From positions 169,748 to 233,747 of the forward strand of contig JANPBT010000017.1 in NCBI GenBank assembly GCA_031430575.1: a stretch of 64,000 bases of DNA, written 5' to 3'. This document shows, piece by piece, positions 51,400 to 60,180 of the stretch; position 1 is the first letter of the stretch; every line of letters begins with the position of its first letter. Position numbers and translations under genes: made by a program. Under the pieces are notes generated by a model that was not told the origin of the DNA, searched no databases, and saw only the letters and a program-made list of their open reading frames with translations. The DNA is from JANMDS01 sp031430575 (GTDB lineage Bacteria > Pseudomonadota > Gammaproteobacteria > Burkholderiales > Casimicrobiaceae).

Positions 51400-51405
51400 A
51401 GTATA
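51400..51405 (-). promoter_or_regulatory. -10 element of tRNA-Phe
   Basis: TATACT on the minus strand, 18 nt upstream of the tRNA 5' end, matches the sigma-70 -10 consensus in 5 of 6 positions. The -35 is poor. Confidence 0.45.
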
Positions 51406-51484
51406 GCGTAAATCGCAGTGCAGCGGTCGCGGTTTTGGCGCTTGTCGGCGCTAAACTTGTCGCAACGCAATATGAGAGCACGCT

Positions 51485-52342
51485 ATGCCCCACACCCGCC
51501 GCACCGAAATTATCTCCGCGCCGGGTCGCATGCCGGCCAAGCGCGGGCGCACGCCTTCAGGCAATGCGCCGACCGCGCAGGTGCAAAGCCTGACCCGCGG
51601 ACTTACGATTTTGGAGCGCTTGGCGGAAGTCGAAGGTGGGATGACGTTGACCGACGTGGCTGCGCGCGTGGGGCTACCCGCCTCGACCGCGCATCGCTTA
51701 TTGGCGACCTTGGAGCAAATGGGATTCGTTTATCAAGCTGGTGAACTCGGGCTTTGGTATGTAGGATTGAAAGCGTTTCGCGTGGGCAGCGCGTTTGTGT
51801 CAAACCGTGATTTTGTGGGTGAATCCCATGCGTATATGCGGCGGTTGGTTGAGCAATCCGGCGAGACTGCTAATCTAGCGATCATGGATCACCGGGAGGT
51901 GGTGTTTATCGCGCAAGTGCAGTGCCATGAGGTGATGCGGATGTCCGTGCGCCTTGGCTCGCGTTTGAAAATTCACGCCTCGGGCTCGGGCAAAGCCATC
52001 CTCGCAGGGCTACCGGCTGATGCCCTCGCCAGCTTCATTGGCACTGAGCCGCTCGCGGCAATGACAGCGCACACGATTACCGACATCACCAAATTACACG
52101 AAGAATTAAGCTTGATTCGCCGCCGAGGCTATTCTTACGACGACGAAGAAGTTTCCTCTGGGTTGCGCTGCGTCGCGGCCGCGATTTACGATGAATTTGC
52201 CGAGCCGCTAGGTGCGATTTCGTTAGCAGGGCCAGCAGCACGCATTGGCGACGCAACCGTTGAAAAGCTTGGCACGCTCGTGCGGGCGACTGCGAAAGAA
52301 ATCACCAACAGGCTCGGTGGCCGCTGGCCACACCACGACTAG
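51485..52342 (+). CDS. IclR-family transcriptional regulator
   Basis: 285 residues. The N-terminal winged helix (LTRGLTILERLAE..TLTDVAARVGLPASTAHRLL) is followed by the IclR effector domain (SVRLGSRLKIHASGSGKAILAGLP, EEVSSGLRCVAAAIYDE). The first ~33 residues (basic, RTPSGNAP) are an extension outside the fold. It is convergent with the TRAP transporter genes and a candidate regulator of them, by position only. Confidence 0.92.
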   Translation: MPHTRRTEIISAPGRMPAKRGRTPSGNAPTAQVQSLTRGLTILERLAEVEGGMTLTDVAARVGLPASTAHRLLATLEQMGFVYQAGELGLWYVGLKAFRVGSAFVSNRDFVGESHAYMRRLVEQSGETANLAIMDHREVVFIAQVQCHEVMRMSVRLGSRLKIHASGSGKAILAGLPADALASFIGTEPLAAMTAHTITDITKLHEELSLIRRRGYSYDDEEVSSGLRCVAAAIYDEFAEPLGAISLAGPAARIGDATVEKLGTLVRATAKEITNRLGGRWPHHD

Positions 52343-52360
52343 CGCGTAGATCAGGCGCTC

Positions 52361-52379
52361 AATACCTGCGGCGCAGATT
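52361..52379 (+). repeat. single intergenic DPR copy between iclR-family gene and dctM
   Basis: Full copy between convergent genes, no partner. Confidence 0.93.
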
Positions 52380-52415
52380 GCGTGAAAAAAACGCATGCTG
52401 CGTGTATCGGGACGT

Positions 52416-53756
52416 TTAGAAACCGAGTATCGATTTGATAATTTGCGCGAACGGCGTATCCATCGCATTGGGCAGCACCAGTGAGATCGCCGGAAATGCG
52501 CAAAGCACGACTAAGCGCACGAGATCGCTCGCAATGAAAGGCATTACGCCGCGATAGATGCGCTGCAAAGATATATCCCGGGCGATGGAATTGATGACGA
52601 AAACGTTGATCCCAACTGGCGGACAGATCATGCCGAGCGTAACCGCCATCACGATAATCACCCCAAACCAGACGGGGTCAAAACCTAATTTCATCATCAC
52701 CGGAAACACGATGGGAACGGTGAGCAAAATCATCGCGAGCTCATCCATAATGGCGCCGAGAATGAAGTAGCCAAACAAAATCAGCGCGAGCACGCCATAC
52801 GCACCGATCGGCAGCGTGGTTAAAAATGCGACTGCCTTTTGCGTGAATTGTGTGATCGTTAAAAAGTAACCAAACAAAAATGCGCCGATGACAATGAGCA
52901 TAATCGACGCAGTGACGCGCAGCGAATCGACAAGCGCTTGCATGATGAGTGGGCCCGTGAGCTGACGCCGTGCGATGCCGATAATGAGCGCACCGACCGC
53001 GCCCATTCCGGCGGCCTCGGTGGTCGTGAACACACCGGTATACATGCCACCCAACACAAAGATAAACAATAAAAAAACGGCCCACAGCCCGCGCAGAGAT
53101 GCCCAACGCTCGCCCGACGAATGCACCTGACCGCGGGGCATCATCTCAGGATATTTGCGCCCCAAGAAGTAAATTACGACGGCGTACATCGCCATACCCA
53201 GTAGGCCGGGTAACACGCCGGCGAAGAAAAGGCGCGATATATCAGTCTCGGTCATGATGCCGTAAAGCACAAAAATCACCGATGGCGGGATCATGATTCC
53301 AAGCGTGCCGCCTGCAGCAATCACACCCGCGGCGTGGCCGCCGTCGTACCCGGCCTTGCGCATTTCGGGCAACGCTACTTTTGACATCGTGGCCGCAGTG
53401 GCGACCGATGAGCCGTTGATCGCCGCAAACCCACCGCAGGCCGCGATTGCTGCCATTGAAAGCCCACCGCGCAGGTGCCCAAACCAGGCATTGCCTGCAC
53501 CAAAAAGCTCTTTGCTCATCCCAGACGTCGAGGCCAAAGCACCCATCAATACGAACATCGGAATCACGCTAAAGTTGTAATCGGTCACGACTGACATTGG
53601 CACTTGCCCCAGCAGATTTAACGCAGGCCCAAACCCGGACAACAGTCCATAACCAATGACGCCAGGAATCGCCATCGCAATACCGATCGGCACGCGCAGC
53701 GCCATCAGCACAAACATGGCGGTAAAGCCGATCACAGCGACGAGATCTTTATCCAT
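52416..53756 (-). CDS. dctM: TRAP transporter large permease
   Basis: 446-residue inner-membrane channel subunit of a TRAP dicarboxylate-type transporter, about 12 membrane segments. Signature stretches: VPIGIAMAIPG near the N-terminus, PSVIFVLYGIMTETDISRLFFAG, and CPPVGINVFVIN. Its start overlaps dctQ by 8 bp. Substrate determined by DctP, unknown. Confidence 0.95.
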   Translation of the reverse strand: MDKDLVAVIGFTAMFVLMALRVPIGIAMAIPGVIGYGLLSGFGPALNLLGQVPMSVVTDYNFSVIPMFVLMGALASTSGMSKELFGAGNAWFGHLRGGLSMAAIAACGGFAAINGSSVATAATMSKVALPEMRKAGYDGGHAAGVIAAGGTLGIMIPPSVIFVLYGIMTETDISRLFFAGVLPGLLGMAMYAVVIYFLGRKYPEMMPRGQVHSSGERWASLRGLWAVFLLFIFVLGGMYTGVFTTTEAAGMGAVGALIIGIARRQLTGPLIMQALVDSLRVTASIMLIVIGAFLFGYFLTITQFTQKAVAFLTTLPIGAYGVLALILFGYFILGAIMDELAMILLTVPIVFPVMMKLGFDPVWFGVIIVMAVTLGMICPPVGINVFVINSIARDISLQRIYRGVMPFIASDLVRLVVLCAFPAISLVLPNAMDTPFAQIIKSILGF

Positions 53757-54240
53757 TACTTTGCCCGCTCGTTGACTGCGGATGGGTATCTCGCCAAAGA
53801 TGAATAAGGCGCAACAGCGAAAGCACTGCCGCGGCGACCGTGCCGAGCCAAGCCATCAAATGAAACGGACCGACCGGCAATCGCAAATCAGAGGTGGCCT
53901 GCGTGCTTTGCAGCACCTGAAACGTTTTGGCGGCAAGCATATATGCCATGACTGTGAGAAAGATAAAGACAACTGTCGTTGCAATCAAATCGATGCGTCG
54001 CCTATTGGCCTCATTGGATTTTTCCCAAACGAGATCAACCAAAATGTGTTCGTTGCGGTAACACACGCAGGCAATCCCCCAAAAAATGGCGATGCCTTGC
54101 AGCAGCTTTGAGAGATCAAACCAATCTGGAATTTGCGCAGAAAATAAATAGCGCAACGTAACCGAGGCGAACGTGAGCAGCGCGATGGCCAAGAGCGCAG
54201 CCCCGGCGATGCGTTCAACGCTTGCAATTAATCGATCCAC
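53749..54240 (-). CDS. dctQ: TRAP transporter small permease
   Basis: 163 residues, four membrane segments, DctQ family (AALLAIALLTFASVTLRYLF, then WDLVWEK-type loop as HILVDLVWEK). It starts at GTG 54240, preceded by a G-run (GGGGGG). It partners DctM. Between it and dctP lies a DPR inverted pair. Confidence 0.92.
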   Translation of the reverse strand: MDRLIASVERIAGAALLAIALLTFASVTLRYLFSAQIPDWFDLSKLLQGIAIFWGIACVCYRNEHILVDLVWEKSNEANRRRIDLIATTVVFIFLTVMAYMLAAKTFQVLQSTQATSDLRLPVGPFHLMAWLGTVAAAVLSLLRLIHLWRDTHPQSTSGQSNG

Positions 54241-54264
54241 ACGCCCCCCAGGAATTCACTTCAA

Positions 54265-54310
54265 GATACCTGCGGCGCAGATTCTTAACCAAAACTGCGC
54301 CGCAGGTATT
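54265..54310. repeat. DPR inverted pair inside the TRAP operon
   Basis: Plus copy 54265-54283 and minus copy 54291-54310, tail-inward with a 7-nt loop, 25 bp between centres, tails of different type. It sits between dctP and dctQ, where a hairpin could lower downstream expression and give more binding protein than permease. Confidence 0.9.
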
Positions 54311-54325
54311 TCAGGCGATGAGTTT

Positions 54326-55348
54326 CTAGTTTTGCAAACCGTTGCGCTTCTTGAGCTCGTCGCGCAATTCATCCATCGCTTGCTTGGCATTAAACCCCGC
54401 TTTGGTCGCGTCTTCGCTCCACTTCGCGTAGACCGGCTCAGCGGCCTTGCGCCACGCAGACAGATTATCTGGGCTGACAGGGACAATCGTATGCCCCAGC
54501 GCTTGCAGTTTGCCCTGCCCATTATTTTCATCATCGCCCCATGCCGCGCCGATCTTGCCTGCCCATTCATTCGTGCAGTGATCATCCATCACTTTTTTCT
54601 GTGGTGCGGCCAATTTTTCGTACCAACTCTTATTCATCGCAAAAACGAACGTTGCTTGATAGAGCTTGAAATCGCTATGGTATTTGACCGCTTTGTCGAT
54701 GCCGAAAGTAATCATCGATTGCCACGGGAACGTAATCGCATCTGCAATGCCCCGCTCAATGGCTTCCCGCGCTTCAGGCGCAGAGACCTGCACGTTGGTG
54801 CCGCCCAAGGCATTGACGAACGCAGCGACCGAGCCATTGGCCGAACGGATTTTCATGCCCTTGATTTGGGAAGGATCGGTGATCGGCTTTTTAGAGTGAA
54901 TAGTGCCTTGATGCAAATGCGCCATACAAAATTTGATGTCTTTCATTTCGCGCTCGGCATACTTGCGGTACCAAGCGTCAATCCCCGCCGAGCCAGGGCC
55001 TGGCGCTGCGACTAAAAACGGTAGCTCGCCCGCTGACCAGAGCGGAAAACGCCCCGCTTGATAACCGGGGTTCACCCAGGTGACCTCGGCAATGCCGTCG
55101 CGCGCCATATCGTAGTGATCGGGCGCTTTGCCTAATTGTTGGGCCGGGTAAATGGTCACTTTGATCGCGCCTTTTGATGCCGCTTCGATTGATTTTGCCC
55201 AAGGCTCTAAGCCTAAGCGCTGCAACGGGTGCGTGCCGGGCACCCAATGGGCGAGCTTCATCTCGGCGGGTTTATCTTGGGCGATTGAAGACGCGGCAAA
55301 AAATGAACAGGCAGTGGATATGGCGAACGCGAGCGTGCGGATTTTCAT
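54326..55348 (-). CDS. dctP: TRAP transporter solute-binding protein
   Basis: 340 residues. The ATG at 55348 has GGAGGAG upstream and starts a signal peptide to SSIAQ. The DctP-family fold is shown by MKLAHWVPGTHPLQRLGLEPWAKSI, VTIYPAQQLGKAPDHYDMARDGIAE and the substrate-binding region MKIRSANGSVAAFVNALGGTNV. An in-frame extension to 55420 lacks a leader and is rejected. First gene of dctP-dctQ-dctM. Confidence 0.95.
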   Translation of the reverse strand: MKIRTLAFAISTACSFFAASSIAQDKPAEMKLAHWVPGTHPLQRLGLEPWAKSIEAASKGAIKVTIYPAQQLGKAPDHYDMARDGIAEVTWVNPGYQAGRFPLWSAGELPFLVAAPGPGSAGIDAWYRKYAEREMKDIKFCMAHLHQGTIHSKKPITDPSQIKGMKIRSANGSVAAFVNALGGTNVQVSAPEAREAIERGIADAITFPWQSMITFGIDKAVKYHSDFKLYQATFVFAMNKSWYEKLAAPQKKVMDDHCTNEWAGKIGAAWGDDENNGQGKLQALGHTIVPVSPDNLSAWRKAAEPVYAKWSEDATKAGFNAKQAMDELRDELKKRNGLQN

Positions 55349-55448
55349 CTGGGAACTCCTCCTAATGACTATTATCGGTATAGACCTGATAATACCGATT
55401 CTTTGATCGGCTCTTCTCATCTATCTCGAAATATAGCGCGAAGGCGCA

Positions 55449-56309
55449 CTATTTTGCTGGCGTTGGGGCCGCTGGTGGTGCTTCCAAGCTGATGCGGCCA
55501 ATTAAGCCAGAGCGAAAGTCAGTCAACAATGCAATCGCTGCTTTCTCGAAATCGGGGATTCCCCCCTTGCGCTTCCAGCCCCGAAAGTCGGCGATGCGCT
55601 CGATGATTTCAACATCGGTTTGGGTGCGGGCGTTGGTGCTGTAGCGTGCGTCGAGAAGCGAGGGATAGTATCGCTGCAAATACTCCGCAATGAAAAGCGC
55701 GACATCGTCGCCGTAATAGGCATTTACACCAATCGTATGACACGCCGCGAGGCGCGAGGCCGCGCCTTCATCTTCAATTTTTGGCCACATCAATCCTGGC
55801 GTATCGGTCAACCAGACGGTATCTGAGAGCTGATAGCGGCGCACTGATTTAGTGACCGCCGGCTCGTCGCCAACAGCCGCCGTGCGTCGCTTCAAAAGCG
55901 CATTGACAAGCGTAGATTTACCAACGTTTGGCACGCCCATGGCCATGACCCGCAGCGGCTTGGAGAATTCATTGCGCGTGGGCGCTAGAAGCTGCGCGGC
56001 CGCAATGACTCTGCCAACTTCACCCACTTGCTTGCAGTTCAGCGCAATTGCGCTAGTGCGCGGCTGGGCATTGAAGTGGGCTAACCAGCGGGCGGTGATT
56101 TGCGGATCGGCGAGATCAGATTTATTCAGCACTTTTAACGCACGGCGCTGGCGCGTATTGCGCATCACTTCAATCATCGGATTGCAGCTTGCAACCGGCG
56201 CGCGGGCATCGAGCACTTCGATGACCACATCAACAAACTCCATCGCTTTTTCTGATTCGCGCCGAGCGGCGAGCATATGCCCAGGAAACCAATTGATTTT
56301 TGCGTTCAT
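55449..56309 (-). CDS. rbgA: ribosome biogenesis GTPase (YlqF/RbgA family)
   Basis: 286-residue circularly permuted GTPase that helps late 50S assembly. The order is G4 NKSDLAD, then G1 GVPNVGKSTL, then G3 DTPGL, as in the family; the N-terminal INWFPGHMLAARRE is diagnostic. The ATG at 56309 is chosen; an in-frame extension to 56351 is mostly DPR-encoded (ICAAGI). The only Shine-Dalgarno-like sequence (CAGG) is the edge of that DPR copy. Confidence 0.93.
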   Translation of the reverse strand: MNAKINWFPGHMLAARRESEKAMEFVDVVIEVLDARAPVASCNPMIEVMRNTRQRRALKVLNKSDLADPQITARWLAHFNAQPRTSAIALNCKQVGEVGRVIAAAQLLAPTRNEFSKPLRVMAMGVPNVGKSTLVNALLKRRTAAVGDEPAVTKSVRRYQLSDTVWLTDTPGLMWPKIEDEGAASRLAACHTIGVNAYYGDDVALFIAEYLQRYYPSLLDARYSTNARTQTDVEIIERIADFRGWKRKGGIPDFEKAAIALLTDFRSGLIGRISLEAPPAAPTPAK

Positions 56310-56315
56310 CTGAAG

Positions 56316-56391
56316 AATACCTGCGGCGCAGATTTCATCGTTTTTAGGCAACTTGAGCGGTTCAAAAGCACAAAAACTGCGCCGCAGGTAT
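56316..56391. repeat. DPR inverted pair, tail-inward, between lysC and rbgA
   Basis: Plus copy 56316-56335 and minus copy 56372-56391, 56 bp between centres, tails GATTT and GTTTTT. It follows the lysC stop and ends 6 bp before the rbgA start. Confidence 0.9.
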
Positions 56392-56416
56392 CCATTGAAA
56401 AATGCTTGGCGCTAAT

Positions 56417-57670
56417 TTACTTGGCCTGATCGAGACCGAACGCTTTATGGAGCGCGCGCACGGCGAGCTCCATATATTTATCGTCGATGACGACTGAAAT
56501 TTTGATTTCGCTGGTGGAAATCATTTGAATATTGATGCCCTCGGTGGAAAGCGTCTTGAACATCAACGCAGCGATGCCCACATGCGAGCGCATACCGATC
56601 CCTACGACGCTGACCTTAGCAACCTTGCCGTCACTGGCAACTTCGCGCGCACCAATGCTCGGTTTGACTTTGGCATTGATCAAATCAAGCGTTTTCTGTA
56701 GGTCTCCACGATTCACGGTGAACGAAAAATCGGTCGTACCGCCAACGCTTGCGTTTTGGATAATCATGTCGACATCGATATTGGCATCGGCGACGGGGCC
56801 CAAAATCGAATAGGCAATGCCGGGTTTATCAGGCACACCAAGCACAGAAATTTTTGCTTCATCGCGATTAAATGCAATGCCCGAGATCACGGCTTGTTCC
56901 ATCGTTTCATCTTCCTCAAAGGTCACCAAAGTACCTGAATTAGCCTCGATCATCAGATCGATCATCGGATCGGTCAGGCTCGAGAGCACGCGGGTCTTGA
57001 CTTTATATTTACCGGCAAATTCCACCGAGCGAATTTGCAGAACTTTTGAGCCGAGGCTCGCCATTTCGAGCATTTCCTCAAACGTTACTTTTGGCAGTCG
57101 TCGGGCATCGGGCTCAACGCGTGGGTCCGTGGTGTAGACGCCATCAACATCGGTATAGATCAAGCATTCATCGGCTTTGAGTGCTGCAGCAATCGCAACG
57201 GCCGAGGTGTCGGAGCCGCCGCGACCGAGCGTGGTGATATTTCCCTCTTCATCGATGCCTTGAAAGCCGGTAATTACGGGCACGATACCTGCGGCGCAGT
57301 CTGCGAGCACTTTTTCGCCGTCGATACCCGTAATGCGCGCTTTGGTAAATGCGCTGTCGGTGCGCACTGCGACTTGCGCCCCGTTATAGCTGCGAGATTC
57401 AACGCCCTCGGCCTTAAGTGCCATCGCAATCAGCCCTGCGGTGACTTGCTCGCCTGTAGAGGCGATCATATCGAGCTCGCGCGGGTCGGGTTGGCCTTGG
57501 ATCTCTTTGGCAAGCGCGATCAGGCGATTGGTCTCACCGGACATCGCCGACGGCACAACAACGACTTGATAGCCCGCGCGCGCCCATTTTGCGACACGCT
57601 TAGCCACGTTTTTGATGCGCTCGGGCGAGGCGACGGATGTGCCGCCATATTTATGAACTACTAACGTCAT
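56417..57670 (-). CDS. lysC: aspartate kinase
   Basis: First enzyme of the aspartate pathway (Lys, Thr, Met), cytoplasmic, 417 residues. N-terminal KYGGTSVASPERI and ATP-site GRGGSDTSAVAIAAAL, then two ACT domains (about 265-417; ISVLGVPDKPGIA and VSVVGIGMRSHVGIA), which usually bind Lys/Thr for feedback control. A DPR copy encodes DCAAGIVPV at 124-131 without disturbing the following TGFQGID. It would supply the threonine synthase at the other end of the window. Confidence 0.97.
   Translation of the reverse strand: MTLVVHKYGGTSVASPERIKNVAKRVAKWARAGYQVVVVPSAMSGETNRLIALAKEIQGQPDPRELDMIASTGEQVTAGLIAMALKAEGVESRSYNGAQVAVRTDSAFTKARITGIDGEKVLADCAAGIVPVITGFQGIDEEGNITTLGRGGSDTSAVAIAAALKADECLIYTDVDGVYTTDPRVEPDARRLPKVTFEEMLEMASLGSKVLQIRSVEFAGKYKVKTRVLSSLTDPMIDLMIEANSGTLVTFEEDETMEQAVISGIAFNRDEAKISVLGVPDKPGIAYSILGPVADANIDVDMIIQNASVGGTTDFSFTVNRGDLQKTLDLINAKVKPSIGAREVASDGKVAKVSVVGIGMRSHVGIAALMFKTLSTEGINIQMISTSEIKISVVIDDKYMELAVRALHKAFGLDQAK
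57284..57301 (+). repeat. DPR copy inside lysC
   Basis: Antisense to the gene, which reads DCAAGIVP; the tail AGTCTG departs from consensus. Confidence 0.85.
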
Positions 57671-57690
57671 TTCAAATTACTTTTCAATGT

Positions 57691-58938
57691 TCAGATGCGC
57701 GCGAAAATCAGCGTGCTGTTGGTTCCGCCAAAGCCGAAACTGTTGCTCATCGCGGCATTGATCTTCATGTTGCGCGCTGTATTGGGAACAAGATCGAGCG
57801 TAACCGCTGGGTCTTGCTCGTGCAAATTAATCGTTGGCGGTGCAGTTTGAGTATGCAGCGCCATGATGCTAAACACCGCCTCGATGCCTGCTGCTGCCCC
57901 GAGTAAATGCCCGGTCATGGATTTGGTTGAACTCACCGCGACTTTTTTCGCGTGATCACCAAGGGCAACAACGACCGCGCCCGCTTCCGCCACATCGCCA
58001 AGCGGCGTAGACGTACCGTGTGCATTCACATAATCAATCTGATCGGGATTCAGCCCTGCATTTTTCATTGCAGCGACCATCGAGCGCCGTGCGCCGTCAC
58101 CATCCTCGCGCGGTGCGGTGATGTGATAGGCATCGGCACTCGCGCCGTAGCCCACTAACTCACAATAAATTTTTGCCCCACGTTTTTTCGCGGTTTCGTA
58201 TTCTTCGAGTACCAGCACGCCCGCGCCCTCACCCAATACAAAACCGTCGCGCCCGAGGTCCCACGGTCGACTCGCCGTTGCTGGATCGTGATTTCGTGTT
58301 GACAACGCGCGTGCGGCGTTGAATCCGGCGATTGCAAGGCCGCAAATAGAAGCTTCTGTGCCGCCCGCGATCATCACGTCTGCATCACCATACTCGATCG
58401 TGCGCATCGCATCACCAATTGAATGGTTGGCCGTGCTGCAGGCCGATACGCAGCCGAGATTAGGCCCTTTAAAGCCGTACGTAATCGACACCAAGCCTGC
58501 AGGCATGTTGGAGATTGAACCCGGAATAAAAAATGGTGACACTTTGCGAGGCCCGCCCGTGTGCATCAAAATTGCCGTCTCTTCGATCATCGGCAATCCA
58601 CCGATGCCCGAACCGATATTCACGCCGATGCGCTCGGCATTTTCTGGATTCGCACTAATACCAGCATCAGCGATGGCTTCTTTCGCTGCCGCGAGCGCAT
58701 AGTGGATAAACGTGTCAAACCTACGCACTTCTTTGGCCGACATATATTGCGCGGCATCAAAACCTTTGACCTCGGCGGCAAATTGGGTCGTGTAAACCGA
58801 CGCATCGAAGCGCGTAATCTTACCGACGCCGGAAGTGCCCGCCGTAATCGCTGCCCAAGCATTTGATAAACCGATGCCAACGGGCGATACGATACCCATG
58901 CCGGTGACGACGACGCGCCGTTGCCTTAAATTATTCAT
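57691..58938 (-). CDS. fabF: beta-ketoacyl-ACP synthase II
   Basis: 415-residue condensing enzyme of fatty-acid elongation. Catalytic C167 (VSACSTANHSIG) and the two histidines in VNAHGTSTPLGD and KSMTGHLLGAAAG are intact. It follows acpP after 142 bp on the same strand. The gap 58939-59080 holds a GC-rich hairpin region and a decayed DPR copy near 58985-59000 (CTACGCCGCAGATTT). Confidence 0.97.
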   Translation of the reverse strand: MNNLRQRRVVVTGMGIVSPVGIGLSNAWAAITAGTSGVGKITRFDASVYTTQFAAEVKGFDAAQYMSAKEVRRFDTFIHYALAAAKEAIADAGISANPENAERIGVNIGSGIGGLPMIEETAILMHTGGPRKVSPFFIPGSISNMPAGLVSITYGFKGPNLGCVSACSTANHSIGDAMRTIEYGDADVMIAGGTEASICGLAIAGFNAARALSTRNHDPATASRPWDLGRDGFVLGEGAGVLVLEEYETAKKRGAKIYCELVGYGASADAYHITAPREDGDGARRSMVAAMKNAGLNPDQIDYVNAHGTSTPLGDVAEAGAVVVALGDHAKKVAVSSTKSMTGHLLGAAAGIEAVFSIMALHTQTAPPTINLHEQDPAVTLDLVPNTARNMKINAAMSNSFGFGGTNSTLIFARI

Positions 58939-59080
58939 GATGCCTCGCTATTGAGCCTATGGCATTGCCAGACGCGGCGAACGCACTACGCCGCAGATTT
59001 GCACAGGCACGGCAGAGCATGTGATGCCCTGCGATGCGCGTTGCCCGCGCGCAGCGGAGCAACGCGGGCCTGATCTGAAA

Positions 59081-59317
59081 CTACTTTTTATTTTTCGACA
59101 CGTAGTCAATCGCTTGCTGCACGGTGGTAATCTTTTCAGCGTCTTCATCGGGAATCTCGGTGCCAAACTCTTCCTCAAGCGCCATGACTAACTCCACGGT
59201 GTCGAGAGAGTCTGCGCCGAGATCGTCGACGAAAGATGATTCAGTTTTGATTTCTGCCTCAGCTACGCCAAGTTGGTCTGCGACAATTTTCTTAACGCGT
59301 TGTTCGATATCACTCAT
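59081..59317 (-). CDS. acpP: acyl carrier protein
   Basis: 78-residue acidic carrier of fatty-acid intermediates. The phosphopantetheine serine is S37 in GADSLDTVELVM. Standard position between fabG and fabF. The 131-bp gap to fabG may carry its own promoter, as expected for this highly expressed gene, but I cannot point to a clear one. Confidence 0.98.
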   Translation of the reverse strand: MSDIEQRVKKIVADQLGVAEAEIKTESSFVDDLGADSLDTVELVMALEEEFGTEIPDEDAEKITTVQQAIDYVSKNKK

Positions 59318-59448
59318 ATATTGTTCTGTGATTCACTCACTGTAAGCCGCTACTGCGGCAATAAGCTCGAAATTGTAGATCAAATCGACTTACCGCGTAT
59401 CTTCATATTTTGCGGCTCTTTTTCTGCTCACACCCGTTAAACGTGCGT

Positions 59449-60180
59449 TTAAGTCATGTACATCCCACCGTTTACGTGCAGCGTAGCGCCGGTCACGTAG
59501 CCCGCGCCTTCGCTTGCGAGAAATGCCACAGCATGGGCAATGTCTTCAGGCATACCGAGCCTGCCCGCGGGAATGCGCGCAGTCAACGCGTTGCGCTGTT
59601 CATCGGCCAGTGCTTTTGTCATGTCGGTATCGATAAATCCGGGCGCGACGCAGTTGACCGTAATGCCGCGGCTGCCTACTTCTTGCGCGAGCGATTTGGT
59701 CAGACCAATGAGGCCAGCCTTGGCAGCACTGTAGTTGACCTGACCTGCATTACCCATGCTGCCGACGACAGAGCCGACATTGACGATACGGCCATAGCGC
59801 GCTTTCATCATGCCGCGTATGACCGCCCGGCTCAGTCTAAAAATTGACTTCAGATTGGTATCCATCACGGCATCCCAATCTTCATCTTTCATCCGCATGA
59901 TGAGTGTGTCGCGGGTGATCCCAGCGTTGTTTATGAGCACAGAAACTGCGCCGCAGGTATTTTCAATCTCTTTGATGGCGGCATCGCACGCAGCCGCATC
60001 GGTGACGTTAAGCGCAATGCCAAAACCGTGCGTGCTCGCCAGCGCGGCGGTGATTTTCTGCGCGCCCGCATCCGTGGTCGCTGTGCCGACCACGCGCAGA
60101 CCTTGCGCGGCGAGTGCTTGCGCGATTGCAGCACCGATGCCGCGCGTGGCACCCGTTACTATCGCAATTTTGGGGGTCAT
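59449..60180 (-). CDS. fabG: 3-oxoacyl-ACP reductase
   Basis: 243-residue NADPH-dependent SDR. TGATRGIG cofactor loop, NNAGITRD, and catalytic S137, Y150 and K154. The ATG at 60180 overlaps the fabD stop (ATGA); a longer in-frame form to 60303 would lie within fabD and is rejected. A DPR copy encodes ENTCGAVSV just before NNAG; residue count matches E. coli FabG exactly. Confidence 0.97.
   Translation of the reverse strand: MTPKIAIVTGATRGIGAAIAQALAAQGLRVVGTATTDAGAQKITAALASTHGFGIALNVTDAAACDAAIKEIENTCGAVSVLINNAGITRDTLIMRMKDEDWDAVMDTNLKSIFRLSRAVIRGMMKARYGRIVNVGSVVGSMGNAGQVNYSAAKAGLIGLTKSLAQEVGSRGITVNCVAPGFIDTDMTKALADEQRNALTARIPAGRLGMPEDIAHAVAFLASEGAGYVTGATLHVNGGMYMT
59943..59961 (-). repeat. 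DPR copy inside fabG
   Basis: Gene reads NTCGAVS; tail GTTTC. Confidence 0.9.
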
